A program made the position numbers and the translations under genes. From JBMNQI01 sp050944055 (GTDB lineage: Bacteria; Bacillota; Clostridia; Oscillospirales; Oscillospiraceae): a stretch of 39,430 nt of DNA. The stretch covers positions 1 to 39,430 of the forward strand of contig JBMNQI010000017.1 of assembly GCA_050944055.1 (NCBI GenBank). The letters are read 5' to 3'. The first letter of the stretch is position 1, and every line of letters begins with the position of its first letter. Positions 1 to 9,196 of this stretch are shown piece by piece. The notes beneath the pieces were generated by a model. That model was not told where the DNA came from. It did not search any database and was given only the letters and a program-made list of their open reading frames with translations.

Positions 1-1
1 C

Positions 2-2698
2 CTCCTGCCGCAGCTTAAGCGCCACAAGCTTGATCTGGTCGCGGACTGCCTCGGCCTTCCGAAATTCAACCATCACCGCGCGTCGGACGACGCTATGACT
101 GTCGCCCTGATGCTCGGCCGCTTTACAAAGGAGCTTGCCCTAAAAGGCATAACGAGAACCTCGGAGCTTAACAGTTTCGTGCGGCAGCTTATAGGGACGG
201 GCGGGGCCAGGCACGTATACCATATTACACTGCTTGCAAAAAACCGTACTGGCCTTCGTAATATGTACAAGCTCATATCGCTTGCGCACCTCGAGCATTT
301 TTACCGCCACCCGGTTATTCCGCGCAACCTTCTGATTGAGAACCGCGAGGGGCTTCTTGTGGGCTCCGCCTGTGAAAACAGCGAGGTTTATTCAGCCGTC
401 GTGTCCGGCAAAAGCTGGCCGGAAATTCGGCAGATAGCGGAATTCTATGACTATCTGGAGATACAGCCCGTGGCAAACAACATGTTTATGGTGCGCCGGG
501 GAACTGCGTCCGACGTCGAGCAGCTCAGGCGCTACAATAAAAGCATGGTTTTGCTCGGAGAAGAATTATGTAAACCAGTTTGCGCTACCGGCGACGTCCA
601 TTTCCTCGAGCCGGAGGATGAGATTTTCCGCCGCATACTGCTTGCCTCGAAGGACTATGAGGACGCGGACGAGGAGCTTCCGCTCTACTTCCGCACCACC
701 GACGAAATGCTTGAGGAATTCAGTTATCTCGGAGAGGAGAAGGCGCTGGAGGTAGTCGTTAAAAACCCGCGTATTATAGCCGACAAATGCGAAAGCATAA
801 AGCCCCTGCCAGACGGGCTTTTCCCGCCGACAATCGAAAACTCGGCTGAGGAGCTTAAATCGCTGGTTTACGGCCGCATGCGCGAGATGTACGGGGACGA
901 GCCGCCCCAGCTTGTCAAAGACCGCGTAAACATAGAGATGGAAGCCATACTCTCCAGGAATTACGACGTCATCTATATGTCCGCGCAGAAGCTCGTAAAA
1001 AAATCGCTTGACGCGGGCTATCTGGTCGGCTCCCGGGGCTCCGTCGGCTCGTCGATCGTCGCCTATCTCTCCGGAATAACCGAGGTCAATTCGCTGCCGC
1101 CGCACTACCGCTGCCCGAACTGCCGATACTCGGATTTCGAGGCGGGGAAGGAATACGGCTGCGGGGTCGATATGCCCGACGCGTTCTGCCCCGTCTGCGG
1201 GGAAAAATACGTTAAGGACGGGTTTAACATACCGTTTGAGACGTTTCTTGGCTACGGCGGCAAAAAGGTGCCCGACATAGACCTCAATTTCTCCGGCGAA
1301 TACCAGGCCAGGGCGCACAAATATACGAGCGAGCTGTTCGGCGAGAACCATGTTTTCAGGGCGGGCACGATAAGCGTCTATAAGGACAAGACCGCCTACG
1401 GCATCGTGCGCAGCTATTTGGATTCACGCGGCATAGACGCGCCCCGCGCCGAGGTGGACAGGCTGGTTAAGGGCTGTGTCGGCGTCAAGCGCACTACCGG
1501 CCAGCATCCCGGCGGCATGGTCGTCATACCCCAGGACAAGGAGGTTTACGACTTCTGCCCGGTGCAGTACCCGGCTGACAACAGGGACTCGGGCTCCGTA
1601 ACCACGCATTTTGAATACCACTCAATGGAGGACAACCTCCTCAAGCTCGACATACTCGGCCACGATGACCCGACAATGATTAAGCTGCTTGAGGAAATGA
1701 CCGGTGTCGACGCGAAGAAAATCCCTCTTGACGACCCCGAGACAATGAGCCTTTTTACCTCAAATAGGGCCCTGGGCATAGAGAACGATTCGACACTCGG
1801 CCCGACCGGGGCCTGCGCCATACCGGAGTTCGGCACAAAATTTGTCCGTGAGATGCTCATAGACACGAAGCCTACTCAGTTTGACACGCTTATACGGATT
1901 TCGGGTTTTTCCCACGGGACCGCAGTCTGGCTCGACAACGCCCGCGACCTCATCCTCTCCGGCACCGCCACGGTCAACGAGGCCATAGGCTGCCGGGATG
2001 ACATCATGCTCTACCTGATCTCCAAGGGCATGGACATGGAAGAGAGCTTCAATATAATGGAGTCCGTGCGCAAGGGCAAGGGCCTGAAAAAGGACCCGAA
2101 TTGGGAGAAGGACATGCGCGAGCACGGCGTTCCTGAGTGGTATATAGACTCGTGCAACAAGATACAGTATATGTTCCCGAAGGCCCACGCGGTCGCCTAC
2201 GTCATTATGGCCTTCCGCATAGCCTGGTTCAAGGTGCATTATCCGCTGGCGTTCTACGCGGCCTACTTCTCGGTGCGCGCGAAGGCCTTCGACGCCACCG
2301 TCATGTGCCGCGGGCTTCCCGCGGTGAAGGCTAAGATGAAGGAGCTCAAGGCCAAGGACAAGGACGCAAGCGCCGTCGAGCAGGATATGCTGGTCACGCT
2401 GGAGGTCTGCTACGAGTTCTACCTGCGCGGCTTTTCCTTCCTCCCGATAGAGCTTATGCAGTCCGACGCCACGCGCTTTCTTATTAAGGACGGAAAGCTG
2501 CTTCCGCCGTTTTCGTCAATACCCGGTATGGGTGAAGCGGCGGCTCAGAGCATAGCGGACTGCCGCAGGAGCGCCGAATTTGTCTCGGTCGAGGAATTCG
2601 CCGCCGCGTCCGGCATCAGCAAAACGAACTTGGACCTGCTGCGGTCGCTGGGCGCCCTCGGAAACCTTCCGGAAACGAATCAGCTGAGCCTTTTCTGA
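2..2698 (+). CDS. polC: DNA polymerase III alpha subunit, PolC type (5' end outside window)
   Basis: Replicative DNA polymerase of low-GC Gram-positives, with the proofreading exonuclease built into the polymerase chain. The open frame enters from base 2, so the first ATG (95) is internal. The visible 898 residues begin at the end of the exonuclease domain: the Exo III motif HRASDDA is at residues 25-31 of the fragment. Next come the PHP C-terminal part, a PolC-type zinc finger (CPNC near 371-374, CPVC near 396-399), the catalytic PDIDLNF near 424-430, and the PolC signature TGQHPGGM. The C-terminus ends in QLSLF, a good beta-clamp-binding peptide. Family members are about 1,400-1,450 aa, so roughly the first 500 residues lie upstream. 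No terminator is evident after the stop; a promoter for the his genes follows. Identification is secure. Confidence 0.98.
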   Translation, partial: LLPQLKRHKLDLVADCLGLPKFNHHRASDDAMTVALMLGRFTKELALKGITRTSELNSFVRQLIGTGGARHVYHITLLAKNRTGLRNMYKLISLAHLEHFYRHPVIPRNLLIENREGLLVGSACENSEVYSAVVSGKSWPEIRQIAEFYDYLEIQPVANNMFMVRRGTASDVEQLRRYNKSMVLLGEELCKPVCATGDVHFLEPEDEIFRRILLASKDYEDADEELPLYFRTTDEMLEEFSYLGEEKALEVVVKNPRIIADKCESIKPLPDGLFPPTIENSAEELKSLVYGRMREMYGDEPPQLVKDRVNIEMEAILSRNYDVIYMSAQKLVKKSLDAGYLVGSRGSVGSSIVAYLSGITEVNSLPPHYRCPNCRYSDFEAGKEYGCGVDMPDAFCPVCGEKYVKDGFNIPFETFLGYGGKKVPDIDLNFSGEYQARAHKYTSELFGENHVFRAGTISVYKDKTAYGIVRSYLDSRGIDAPRAEVDRLVKGCVGVKRTTGQHPGGMVVIPQDKEVYDFCPVQYPADNRDSGSVTTHFEYHSMEDNLLKLDILGHDDPTMIKLLEEMTGVDAKKIPLDDPETMSLFTSNRALGIENDSTLGPTGACAIPEFGTKFVREMLIDTKPTQFDTLIRISGFSHGTAVWLDNARDLILSGTATVNEAIGCRDDIMLYLISKGMDMEESFNIMESVRKGKGLKKDPNWEKDMREHGVPEWYIDSCNKIQYMFPKAHAVAYVIMAFRIAWFKVHYPLAFYAAYFSVRAKAFDATVMCRGLPAVKAKMKELKAKDKDASAVEQDMLVTLEVCYEFYLRGFSFLPIELMQSDATRFLIKDGKLLPPFSSIPGMGEAAAQSIADCRRSAEFVSVEEFAAASGISKTNLDLLRSLGALGNLPETNQLSLF

Positions 2699-2709
2699 AT
2701 ATAATAAGC

Positions 2710-2738
2710 TTGACTTTAGCATGCTACTGTGATAAAGT
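2710..2738 (+). promoter_or_regulatory. Probable sigma-A promoter of the his operon
   Basis: TTGACT at 2710-2715 is separated by 17 bases from TAAAGT at 2733-2738, between the polC stop and the hisZ ribosome-binding site. The -35 matches 5 of 6 consensus bases and the -10 matches 4 of 6. The 5' leader would be only about 30 bases, too short for a T-box or classical his attenuator. Confidence 0.6.
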
Positions 2739-2774
2739 AACTGGCTGTAAGCCAATGAAGGGAGGAGGGCGCCT

Positions 2775-3953
2775 GTGAACAGATCGGAAATAACGACTCC
2801 GGAGGGCACGCGCGACCGTATATATTCGCAGTGTACGCAGCGCCGTGCCGTGGAGCGCGCCGTTACGGAACTGTTTTTGCGCAGGGGCTACTGCGAGATC
2901 ATGACGCCCGAGGTCGAATACTACGACCTTTTCATACGCTCCGGCAACCCGCTTCCCCAGGAATCCATGCTGAAGATAATAGACCGGTCGGGGCGCATCA
3001 TAGTAATGCGGCCGGACAATACGACCCCGATTGCCCGAGTGGCCGCGACGAAGCTGCGCAACGCGCCAAGGCCTATGCGCCTATTCTACAACCAGACGGT
3101 TTTCCGCTCCGACGAGAGCCACAGGGGCAGGCGCAGCGAAATAGCCCAGTGCGGCGTTGAGCTTCTGGGAGCGGGCGGCATCCGACCGGATATAGAGGTC
3201 ATAGCCCTCGCCGTGCAGACATTAGAGGAGGCCGGCGCTCGGGATTACCAGATTGAGCTGGGGCACGCCGGATTTTTCCGTTCGCTGGTTGCACAGCTTG
3301 ATACGGACGAGGAAACCGTAGAGAGCATGCGCCTCTATATTGAAAACAAGAACTTTGCCGCCCTTGCGGACAGGCTCGAGCCTTTTGCAAATAATCCTGC
3401 CTATCCCGCGCTTAGAAAGCTCTCGGCCCTCTTTGGGGGGGCGGAGGTGCTCGACGAGGCGGAGCGGCTCAGCGCTGGGCTGGCCTCGGACTGCCTTGAT
3501 TATCTCAGAAGAGTCTTCACCGAGCTTTCCAGGGCCGGTTACGGCGACCGCGTGAGGTTCGACCTCGGAATGGTGCACAGGCTCGACTACTATTCCGGAG
3601 TTGTCTTCCGCGGATATGTCCGCGGCTCGGGCCGCGTGGTTCTCTCAGGCGGGCGATACGACACGCTTTTTGACAGCTTTGGGCTGCATATGCCGGCTAC
3701 GGGCTTCGCGCTTGACGTGGACGCTATTACGGAGAGCCTTCCCACGCCTTCCCCTCTAAAGGCCCCGGACGCTGTGCTGCGCCCGGAGGCGGGCATGCTT
3801 CGCCGCGCCCTGCTCATAATAGACTCATCTCCTCCCGGCGAGTATGTGCTAACCTCGGAGGAAACTATGGACGGTACGATGGAAGAGGCCCGCAGACTCG
3901 GCGCGCGCCGCGTTGTCATGCTGGGCGAGAGTGAGGAGGAGATCCTGCTTTGA
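2775..3953 (+). CDS. hisZ: ATP phosphoribosyltransferase regulatory subunit HisZ
   Basis: HisZ is a catalytically inactive paralogue of histidyl-tRNA synthetase that pairs with short-form HisG to make the first enzyme of histidine synthesis and gives it feedback sensitivity. The 392 aa show the class II synthetase core: the TPEGTRD-like start, motif 2 region (RLFYNQTVFR), and the HisS-like YYSGVVFRGYV stretch, but no anticodon-binding domain, as expected for HisZ. The start is GTG at 2775, behind GGAGGAGGG. It is the first gene of the his operon and overlaps hisG by four bases (TTGA). A true HisS would be about 420 aa or more and sit outside a his operon. Confidence 0.96.
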   Translation: MNRSEITTPEGTRDRIYSQCTQRRAVERAVTELFLRRGYCEIMTPEVEYYDLFIRSGNPLPQESMLKIIDRSGRIIVMRPDNTTPIARVAATKLRNAPRPMRLFYNQTVFRSDESHRGRRSEIAQCGVELLGAGGIRPDIEVIALAVQTLEEAGARDYQIELGHAGFFRSLVAQLDTDEETVESMRLYIENKNFAALADRLEPFANNPAYPALRKLSALFGGAEVLDEAERLSAGLASDCLDYLRRVFTELSRAGYGDRVRFDLGMVHRLDYYSGVVFRGYVRGSGRVVLSGGRYDTLFDSFGLHMPATGFALDVDAITESLPTPSPLKAPDAVLRPEAGMLRRALLIIDSSPPGEYVLTSEETMDGTMEEARRLGARRVVMLGESEEEILL

Positions 3954-4591
3954 AAAGGCTTCGGATAGCGCTCACAAAGGGAAGGCTCCAGAAAGACTCC
4001 GTAGCCCTGTTCGAGAGGATGGGGCTTAACTGCTCGGCTCTTCAGAAAGCGGGGCGGAAGCTGGTGCACAGAATTCCGGACTACCCTCTGGACATTGTGC
4101 TGGCAAAAGCTCCGGACGTCATAACATATGTGGAGCACGGGGCGTGCGATCTCGGAATAGTCGGCAAGGACACGATTATGGAGCAGGGCGGCTCTTTTTA
4201 CGAGGTGCTGGACCTGGGCTTCGGCAGGTGCCGCTTCGCGCTCGCCGTGCGCGAGGGCGACGATTTTTACGGCTCCTTTAAAACGCTGACAGTAGCCACC
4301 AAATACCCGAACGTGGCGCGTTCCTTCTTTCAGAGGAAGGGAATGGACGTCGAAGTCATCAGGATAGAGGGCTCCGTCGAACTGGCGCCGCTTCTGGGCC
4401 TGGCCGACGGTATTGTAGACATAGTAGAGACAGGCGAAACCCTCCGCGAAAACGGGCTCAGGCCTATTGAGGACATACGCAGTGTCTCCGCCCGGCTTAT
4501 AGTCAATACGGCGTCTATGAAGCTTTATAAACCGGAGATTTCGGATTTCATAACACGCTGCGAAGCGGAGTTAAATCAGGAGGCGCCATGA
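3950..4591 (+). CDS. hisG: ATP phosphoribosyltransferase, short form HisG
   Basis: Catalyses ATP + PRPP to phosphoribosyl-ATP, the committed step of histidine synthesis. At 213 aa it is the short form without the C-terminal regulatory domain, which fits the HisZ gene directly upstream; the pair is expected to form a hetero-octamer. Family landmarks include the N-terminal IALTKGRL, DLGIVGKD near residue 65, and the PRPP-binding segment GLADGIVDIVETG. The start is TTG at 3950, overlapping the hisZ stop, with GAGGAGGAG about nine bases upstream. It overlaps hisD by ATGA, so translation is probably coupled. Confidence 0.97.
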   Translation: MKRLRIALTKGRLQKDSVALFERMGLNCSALQKAGRKLVHRIPDYPLDIVLAKAPDVITYVEHGACDLGIVGKDTIMEQGGSFYEVLDLGFGRCRFALAVREGDDFYGSFKTLTVATKYPNVARSFFQRKGMDVEVIRIEGSVELAPLLGLADGIVDIVETGETLRENGLRPIEDIRSVSARLIVNTASMKLYKPEISDFITRCEAELNQEAP

Positions 4592-5886
4592 TAAGAATAG
4601 TAAGCTCAAATGATGCGCCAAAGCTGCTCGACGCGATGAACAAACGGGCGGGTGAGATAGGATCCCGGGTTAACGCCGCTGTTTCAGAAATTATAGATGC
4701 CGTGCGTAAAGAGGGCTTCGAGGCTGTAAGCCGGTATTCTCTTAAATTCGACGGAGAAGAGCCCCGCGAGTTGACGCGCATAGAGTTAGTTGAGGCGAAA
4801 AAGCGCACGGACCCGAAGCTTATATCGGCTCTTGAGCGCTCGGCTGAGAATATACGCGCCTACCAGGAGCGCATACTTTCAAAAACCCGTGAATGGGAGA
4901 CGGCCGGCGGGGGAAGGCTTGGCCAGATCGTGCGCGGGCTCGACCGCGTCGGCATATATGTCCCGGGAGGCACGGCGGCCTACCCGTCCTCAGTGCTTAT
5001 GAACGCCGTTCCCGCAAAAGTCGCGGGCGTCCGGGAAATTGTTATGGTTACGCCCCCGACAGAAAACCTAAGCGACGCGGTTCTGGCTGCAGCCTCAATA
5101 GCGGATGTGGACAGGGTAATCGCCGTGGGCGGGGCTCAGGCGATTGCCGCCCTGAGCGTAGGTGCGGGATTCATACCCAGAGTGGACAAGATAGTCGGGC
5201 CGGGTAACGCATATGTAGCCGCCGCAAAGCGCATGGTATACGGCACGGTGGACATCGATATGACGGCGGGGCCTTCGGAGATTCTGATTATAGCGGATTC
5301 GGACGCAAACCCCGCGTACGTTGCCGCCGACCTGATGAGCCAGGCGGAGCACGACGAGCTTGCGTCGGCCATTTTGCTCACTGACAGCGATGAATTAGCC
5401 AAGGCTGTAAAAATGGAAATTGAGCGCCAGATTAAGAGTCTTTCGCGCCGTGATACAATTGAAAAGTCGCTTAAATCCTTCGGCGCGGCGATAGTATGCG
5501 AAAACCTGGCGCAGGCGGCCGATATCGCCAACTCAATAGCGCCGGAGCATTTGGAATTGATGACGAGGGACGATCGCGCCCTCCTGCATTTGATACGCAG
5601 CGCCGGGGCAGTATTTTTGGGCGCCTACTCCCCGGAACCGCTGGGAGATTATATGGCGGGGCCGAGCCATGTGCTCCCGACGTCGGGAACGGCCCGCTTC
5701 AATTCGCCCCTGTCCGTCGAGAGCTTCTTAAAACGCACAAGTTTGATTGAATATACGCGTGAAGGGCTTAAAGCGCTTTCCGGGGATATAATCACGCTCG
5801 CAAAAGCCGAAAAGCTCAGCGCGCACGCCAATTCCATAGAGCGGAGAATGGAGGGTTTTCATGAAAGCAGCCGAAATCGTACGTAA
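4588..5886 (+). CDS. hisD: Histidinol dehydrogenase HisD
   Basis: Zinc-dependent NAD enzyme that carries out the last two steps, histidinol to histidinal to histidine. The 432 aa match the usual length. Visible signatures are YVPGGTAAYPSS, GVREIVMVTPP, VGGAQAIAAL, the GPGNAYVAAAK segment, and the zinc/substrate region AGPSEILI followed by QAEHDE. The start ATG overlaps the hisG stop (ATGA) and is preceded by AGGAGG. Its last 26 bases overlap the start of hisB. Confidence 0.98.
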   Translation: MIRIVSSNDAPKLLDAMNKRAGEIGSRVNAAVSEIIDAVRKEGFEAVSRYSLKFDGEEPRELTRIELVEAKKRTDPKLISALERSAENIRAYQERILSKTREWETAGGGRLGQIVRGLDRVGIYVPGGTAAYPSSVLMNAVPAKVAGVREIVMVTPPTENLSDAVLAAASIADVDRVIAVGGAQAIAALSVGAGFIPRVDKIVGPGNAYVAAAKRMVYGTVDIDMTAGPSEILIIADSDANPAYVAADLMSQAEHDELASAILLTDSDELAKAVKMEIERQIKSLSRRDTIEKSLKSFGAAIVCENLAQAADIANSIAPEHLELMTRDDRALLHLIRSAGAVFLGAYSPEPLGDYMAGPSHVLPTSGTARFNSPLSVESFLKRTSLIEYTREGLKALSGDIITLAKAEKLSAHANSIERRMEGFHESSRNRT

Positions 5887-6433
5887 AACAAAGGAGACCG
5901 ACATTTTCGCGAGGCTGGACGAGGGCGGGAACCAGAGCGTCTCAACAGGCATCGGGTTTTTCGATCATATGCTCTGTTCGCTCGCGTTCTATGCCGGGTT
6001 TGGCCTGGAGCTTACATGCAGGGGAGATCTGCACGTAGACGCTCACCACACGGTCGAGGACTGCGGCATAGTCCTGGGCCAGGCGCTCTCGGCGGCTCTT
6101 GGGGATAAAAAAGGCATCGAGAGGTTCGCCTCCAAATTCATTCCGATGGACGAGGCGCTCGCGTTCTGCGCGCTGGATATTTCGGGCAGGCCGTATCTCA
6201 GATTCGACGCTTCCATGCCTCAGGAGATGATAGGAGATTATCCGAGCTGCCTTACCGAGGAGTTTTTCCGGGCCTTCGCGTCGGCCGCGGGAATCACGCT
6301 TCATATAAAGAGCGAATACGGCTCAAACGCCCACCATATTACCGAGGCCGTCTTCAAATCCGTGGGAGCTGCGCTCAAGGACGCGGTCAAAGTCAAGGGT
6401 GACAGAATTATGTCAACCAAAGGTATGATCTGA
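5861..6433 (+). CDS. hisB: Imidazoleglycerol-phosphate dehydratase HisB
   Basis: Mn-dependent dehydratase converting imidazoleglycerol phosphate to imidazoleacetol phosphate. The 190 aa are the monofunctional form, without the phosphatase domain of the enterobacterial HisB fusion. The metal-binding repeats are visible as FFDHML and DAHHTVEDCG near residues 25-65, and again as SNAHHITEAVFK-type sequence near 150-160. The ATG at 5861 lies 26 bases inside hisD but has a clear GGAGGG seven bases upstream, so this overlap looks real. The product needs an aminotransferase (HisC) for the next step, and that gene is not in the operon. Confidence 0.97.
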   Translation: MKAAEIVRKTKETDIFARLDEGGNQSVSTGIGFFDHMLCSLAFYAGFGLELTCRGDLHVDAHHTVEDCGIVLGQALSAALGDKKGIERFASKFIPMDEALAFCALDISGRPYLRFDASMPQEMIGDYPSCLTEEFFRAFASAAGITLHIKSEYGSNAHHITEAVFKSVGAALKDAVKVKGDRIMSTKGMI

Positions 6434-7041
6434 TGGGATATACCGCAGTTATTGACTATAACGTAGGCAACCTGCACAGCGTCATAAAGGCCCTTGCTTT
6501 CCTCGGCTATGAAGCCCGGGTTACCTCCGACCCGCACGAGATCGGGCTGGCCGAGGACATTATCCTCCCGGGTGTAGGCGCTTTTCCGGAAGCTGTGGAC
6601 AGCCTGCGCAGGAGCGGGCTTATTGACATACTGCGCGCCGAAGCCGGGAACAAGCCCTTCCTCGGCATATGCCTGGGAATGCAGCTGCTCTTTTCCAAAG
6701 GCGAGGAAATACGCCCCACTCTCGGGCTCGGCCTTATACCCGGTGCGGTGAGACGTATTAAAACAAGCCTGAAGCTGCCGCATATAGGCTGGAACTGCCT
6801 AAATTATGTAAACCCGTGCCCGCTGCTGAAGGATATTCCGGAGCGCTCATACGTCTACTTTGTGCACTCATTCGCGGGCTTTCCCGAATCCCGGGAAGAC
6901 CTTGCGGCGGTTACGGAGTATCCGGGGGAGGTCTGCGCGGTTGTTTCGCGCGGGAACGTCTTCGGGTGCCAGTTTCATCCGGAGAAGAGCGGCGAGACGG
7001 GTTTGCAGATACTAAAAAACTTTAAGGAGCTGTCAATATGA
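6433..7041 (+). CDS. hisH: Imidazole glycerol phosphate synthase, glutaminase subunit HisH
   Basis: Class I glutamine amidotransferase that releases ammonia and passes it to HisF. The 202 aa contain an oxyanion/PGVGAF segment, the nucleophile in GICLGMQ (about residue 80), and the catalytic His and Glu in CQFHPEKSG near the C-terminus, so the Cys-His-Glu triad is complete. Its ATG shares bases with the hisB stop (TGATG), implying coupled translation, and it overlaps hisA by ATGA. The partner hisF lies one gene downstream. Confidence 0.97.
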   Translation: MGYTAVIDYNVGNLHSVIKALAFLGYEARVTSDPHEIGLAEDIILPGVGAFPEAVDSLRRSGLIDILRAEAGNKPFLGICLGMQLLFSKGEEIRPTLGLGLIPGAVRRIKTSLKLPHIGWNCLNYVNPCPLLKDIPERSYVYFVHSFAGFPESREDLAAVTEYPGEVCAVVSRGNVFGCQFHPEKSGETGLQILKNFKELSI

Positions 7042-7769
7042 AGATCATCCCGGCGATTGATTTAAGAAAAGGCGCGTGCGTGCGTCTGTATAAAGGGGAC
7101 TTCGACACGGCGGAGCAGGTCGCGGACGGAGCCGTATCGGCGGCCGCCGCTTTTAAGGAAGCGGGAGCGGAGCTTATCCATATGGTAGACCTCGATGCGG
7201 TCACGGGAAAAGGCGTGCGCCGCAATTCCGGCATAATAGCGGACGTGATAAGTGAGACTGGCCTGAAGGTCGAGGCGGGCGGCGGCATTCGCTCCATGAG
7301 CGATATGGAGGAGCTCGACGGCCTCGGCGTATATCGCTTCATTATAGGCTCGGCGCTGATTCCGGAGCCGGAGCTGATCGGCGAGGCTGTGGAAAGGTTC
7401 GGCGCGGACCGCGTTGCGGCCGGCATTGACTGCCGGAACGGGCTTGTGCATGTATCCGGCTGGTATGAGGGAACCGGCGTTCCCGGAAACGAGCTGGCAA
7501 AAAAACTATACCGCTACGGCGCGCGAATAGTGATATATACGGATATTGACAAAGACGGCACGCTTGAGGGCCCGCCGCTCCTGCGCCTTCGCCGCCTGCG
7601 CGAGTACCTGCCGGCCGATATGAAGATAATAGCGTCCGGCGGCGTCGGCAGTCTGGAGGATGTCAAAGCTTTGAAGGAGCTCGGAATGGACGGCGTGATT
7701 ATCGGTAAGGCAGTATATACAGGCGATGTGGACTTAAAGGCCGCCATTGAGCTGGCCGGTGAGCGATGA
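7038..7769 (+). CDS. hisA: ProFAR isomerase HisA
   Basis: (Beta-alpha)8-barrel enzyme that isomerises ProFAR to PRFAR. The 243 aa begin MKIIPAIDLRKG, with the catalytic Asp near residue 8, and carry the second catalytic Asp in TDIDKDGT near residue 170. Phosphate-binding glycine motifs EAGGGIRS and ASGGVGS are present. The sequence is clearly HisA rather than HisF because of the AIDLRKG start and its position between hisH and hisF. AAGGAG precedes the ATG. It ends overlapping hisF. Confidence 0.96.
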   Translation: MKIIPAIDLRKGACVRLYKGDFDTAEQVADGAVSAAAAFKEAGAELIHMVDLDAVTGKGVRRNSGIIADVISETGLKVEAGGGIRSMSDMEELDGLGVYRFIIGSALIPEPELIGEAVERFGADRVAAGIDCRNGLVHVSGWYEGTGVPGNELAKKLYRYGARIVIYTDIDKDGTLEGPPLLRLRRLREYLPADMKIIASGGVGSLEDVKALKELGMDGVIIGKAVYTGDVDLKAAIELAGER

Positions 7770-8536
7770 TGCTGGCCAAACGCATAATACCCTGCCTTGA
7801 CGTGCGGGGGGGCAGGGTTGTAAAAGGCGTCAACTTCGTAGACATACGCGACGCGGGTGATCCGGTGGAGCTGGCCAGGTACTACAGCGACTGCGGCGCG
7901 GATGAAATCGTGTTTCTGGACATAACGGCGACGCATGAGGTGCGGCGAACTGTTGTTGACGTAGTAGAGCGTACCGCGCGGCAGGTCTTCGTACCGCTCA
8001 CGGTGGGAGGCGGCATAAGGTCGCTGGAGGACATGGCCGAAATTCTCCGCGCCGGGGCGGACAAAATATCAATTAACTCCGCGGCCGTGCGCGACAGGTC
8101 GCTGATTACCAGAGCCGCGGAACGCTTCGGGAGCCAGTGCGTCGTGCTCGCGGTTGACGCGCGCAAGACAGAAAGCCCGGAGTTCCCCTCAGGCTGGGAG
8201 GTCGTTATAAACGGCGGAAGAATCGGGACAGGACTTGACCTTATCGAGTGGGTGCGCGAGGGCGAAAAGCTCGGCGCGGGCGAGCTGCTTCTGACCTCAA
8301 TGGATGCAGACGGCACAAAAGCCGGCTTCGACCTGCCTATGCTCAGGGCGGTAACCGACTGCGTGAACATACCTGTCATAGCCTCCGGCGGCTGCGGGAA
8401 GCTTGAGCACTTTGCGGAGGTTTTCCTCAAAACCGGGGCGGACGCGGCGCTTGCGGCCTCGCTGTTCCACTTCCGCGAGCTGACGATAGGCCAGGTAAAG
8501 AATTACCTGCGCGCTCAGAACATACCGGTGAGGTGA
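7766..8536 (+). CDS. hisF: Imidazole glycerol phosphate synthase, cyclase subunit HisF
   Basis: Cyclase half of the HisHF complex; it joins PRFAR with ammonia from HisH, giving imidazoleglycerol phosphate and AICAR. The 256 aa show the HisF start IIPCLDVRGGRVVKG (catalytic Asp near 12), VGGGIRS, AVDARKTE (second catalytic Asp near 130) and ASGGCGK. Two adjacent ATG codons (7766 and 7769) are possible starts; the first gives an ATGA overlap with hisA. The ribosome site is weak, so coupled translation is likely. Confidence 0.96.
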   Translation: MMLAKRIIPCLDVRGGRVVKGVNFVDIRDAGDPVELARYYSDCGADEIVFLDITATHEVRRTVVDVVERTARQVFVPLTVGGGIRSLEDMAEILRAGADKISINSAAVRDRSLITRAAERFGSQCVVLAVDARKTESPEFPSGWEVVINGGRIGTGLDLIEWVREGEKLGAGELLLTSMDADGTKAGFDLPMLRAVTDCVNIPVIASGGCGKLEHFAEVFLKTGADAALAASLFHFRELTIGQVKNYLRAQNIPVR

Positions 8537-8542
8537 GTCTCA

Positions 8543-8872
8543 TTGAAAACGGATCTGCTTTTTGAAAAGTCCGGGCTTATCCCGGTTATAATCCAGCATT
8601 TCGAGAGCGGGAAGGTGCTGATGCTCGGCTTTACCAACCGCGAGGCGCTTGATTTGACCCTGTCTACCAAGACGGCGTGGTTTTGGAGCCGGAGCCGCCA
8701 AACGCTCTGGAACAAGGGCGAGACCTCAGGAAACTACCTGCATGTGAAAAAGGTAATTGCCGACTGCGATAACGACTCGCTATTATACTTATGTAAACCT
8801 GATGGCCCGACGTGCCATACGGGAGCTGAAAGCTGCTTTTTCAGCGAGATATGGAGTGAATCTGATGGATGA
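8543..8872 (+). CDS. hisI: Phosphoribosyl-AMP cyclohydrolase HisI
   Basis: Zinc enzyme that opens the adenine ring of phosphoribosyl-AMP, the third step of the pathway. The 109 aa contain the canonical ARG/FTNREAL, WFWSRSRQTLW and GETSGN segments and the metal ligands in DCDNDS and CHTGAESCF. The start is TTG at 8543 with GAGGTGA just upstream. It is separate from HisE, whereas many bacteria carry a HisIE fusion. It overlaps hisE by eight bases. Confidence 0.96.
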   Translation: MKTDLLFEKSGLIPVIIQHFESGKVLMLGFTNREALDLTLSTKTAWFWSRSRQTLWNKGETSGNYLHVKKVIADCDNDSLLYLCKPDGPTCHTGAESCFFSEIWSESDG

Positions 8873-9191
8873 AATATTGAGCGGGCTTTATAACGTTGTC
8901 CTAGGCCGCAAAAGCGAAGCGCGGCCCGGATCCTACACCGCATATCTGTTCGGCGAGGGCCTCGATAAAATACTGAAAAAGATAGGCGAGGAAGCCGCCG
9001 AGACCATAATCGCCGCGAAAAACGGCGTGAAGGAGCAGACGGTAAGCGAAATCTGCGACCTTATTTATCACCTGCTTGTCATGATGGCAAACGAAAACAT
9101 AACTCTTGACGACGTCGCGGCGGAGCTGGGTAAAAGGGCTGAAAAAACCGGAAATTTAAAAAGCTTCCATACGGTGGACAAAAACACATAA
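8865..9191 (+). CDS. hisE: Phosphoribosyl-ATP pyrophosphohydrolase HisE
   Basis: All-alpha MazG-like enzyme that removes pyrophosphate from phosphoribosyl-ATP, the second step. The 108 aa carry the family metal-binding pattern KIGEEAAET and the ICDLIYHLLVMM helix. A longer open frame extends back to 8757, but that part overlaps hisI extensively and has no family similarity. The ATG at 8865 gives a normal HisE length and an eight-base overlap with hisI, so I chose it. It is the last gene of the operon; a hairpin begins six bases after the stop. Confidence 0.95.
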   Translation: MDEILSGLYNVVLGRKSEARPGSYTAYLFGEGLDKILKKIGEEAAETIIAAKNGVKEQTVSEICDLIYHLLVMMANENITLDDVAAELGKRAEKTGNLKSFHTVDKNT

Positions 9192-9196
9192 AACTT

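Noticed and set aside
566..1351. 261-codon minus-strand ORF opposite polC
   Set aside because: The plus strand encodes well-conserved PolC domains across the whole stretch; the antisense frame has no recognisable motif and is open because of high GC.
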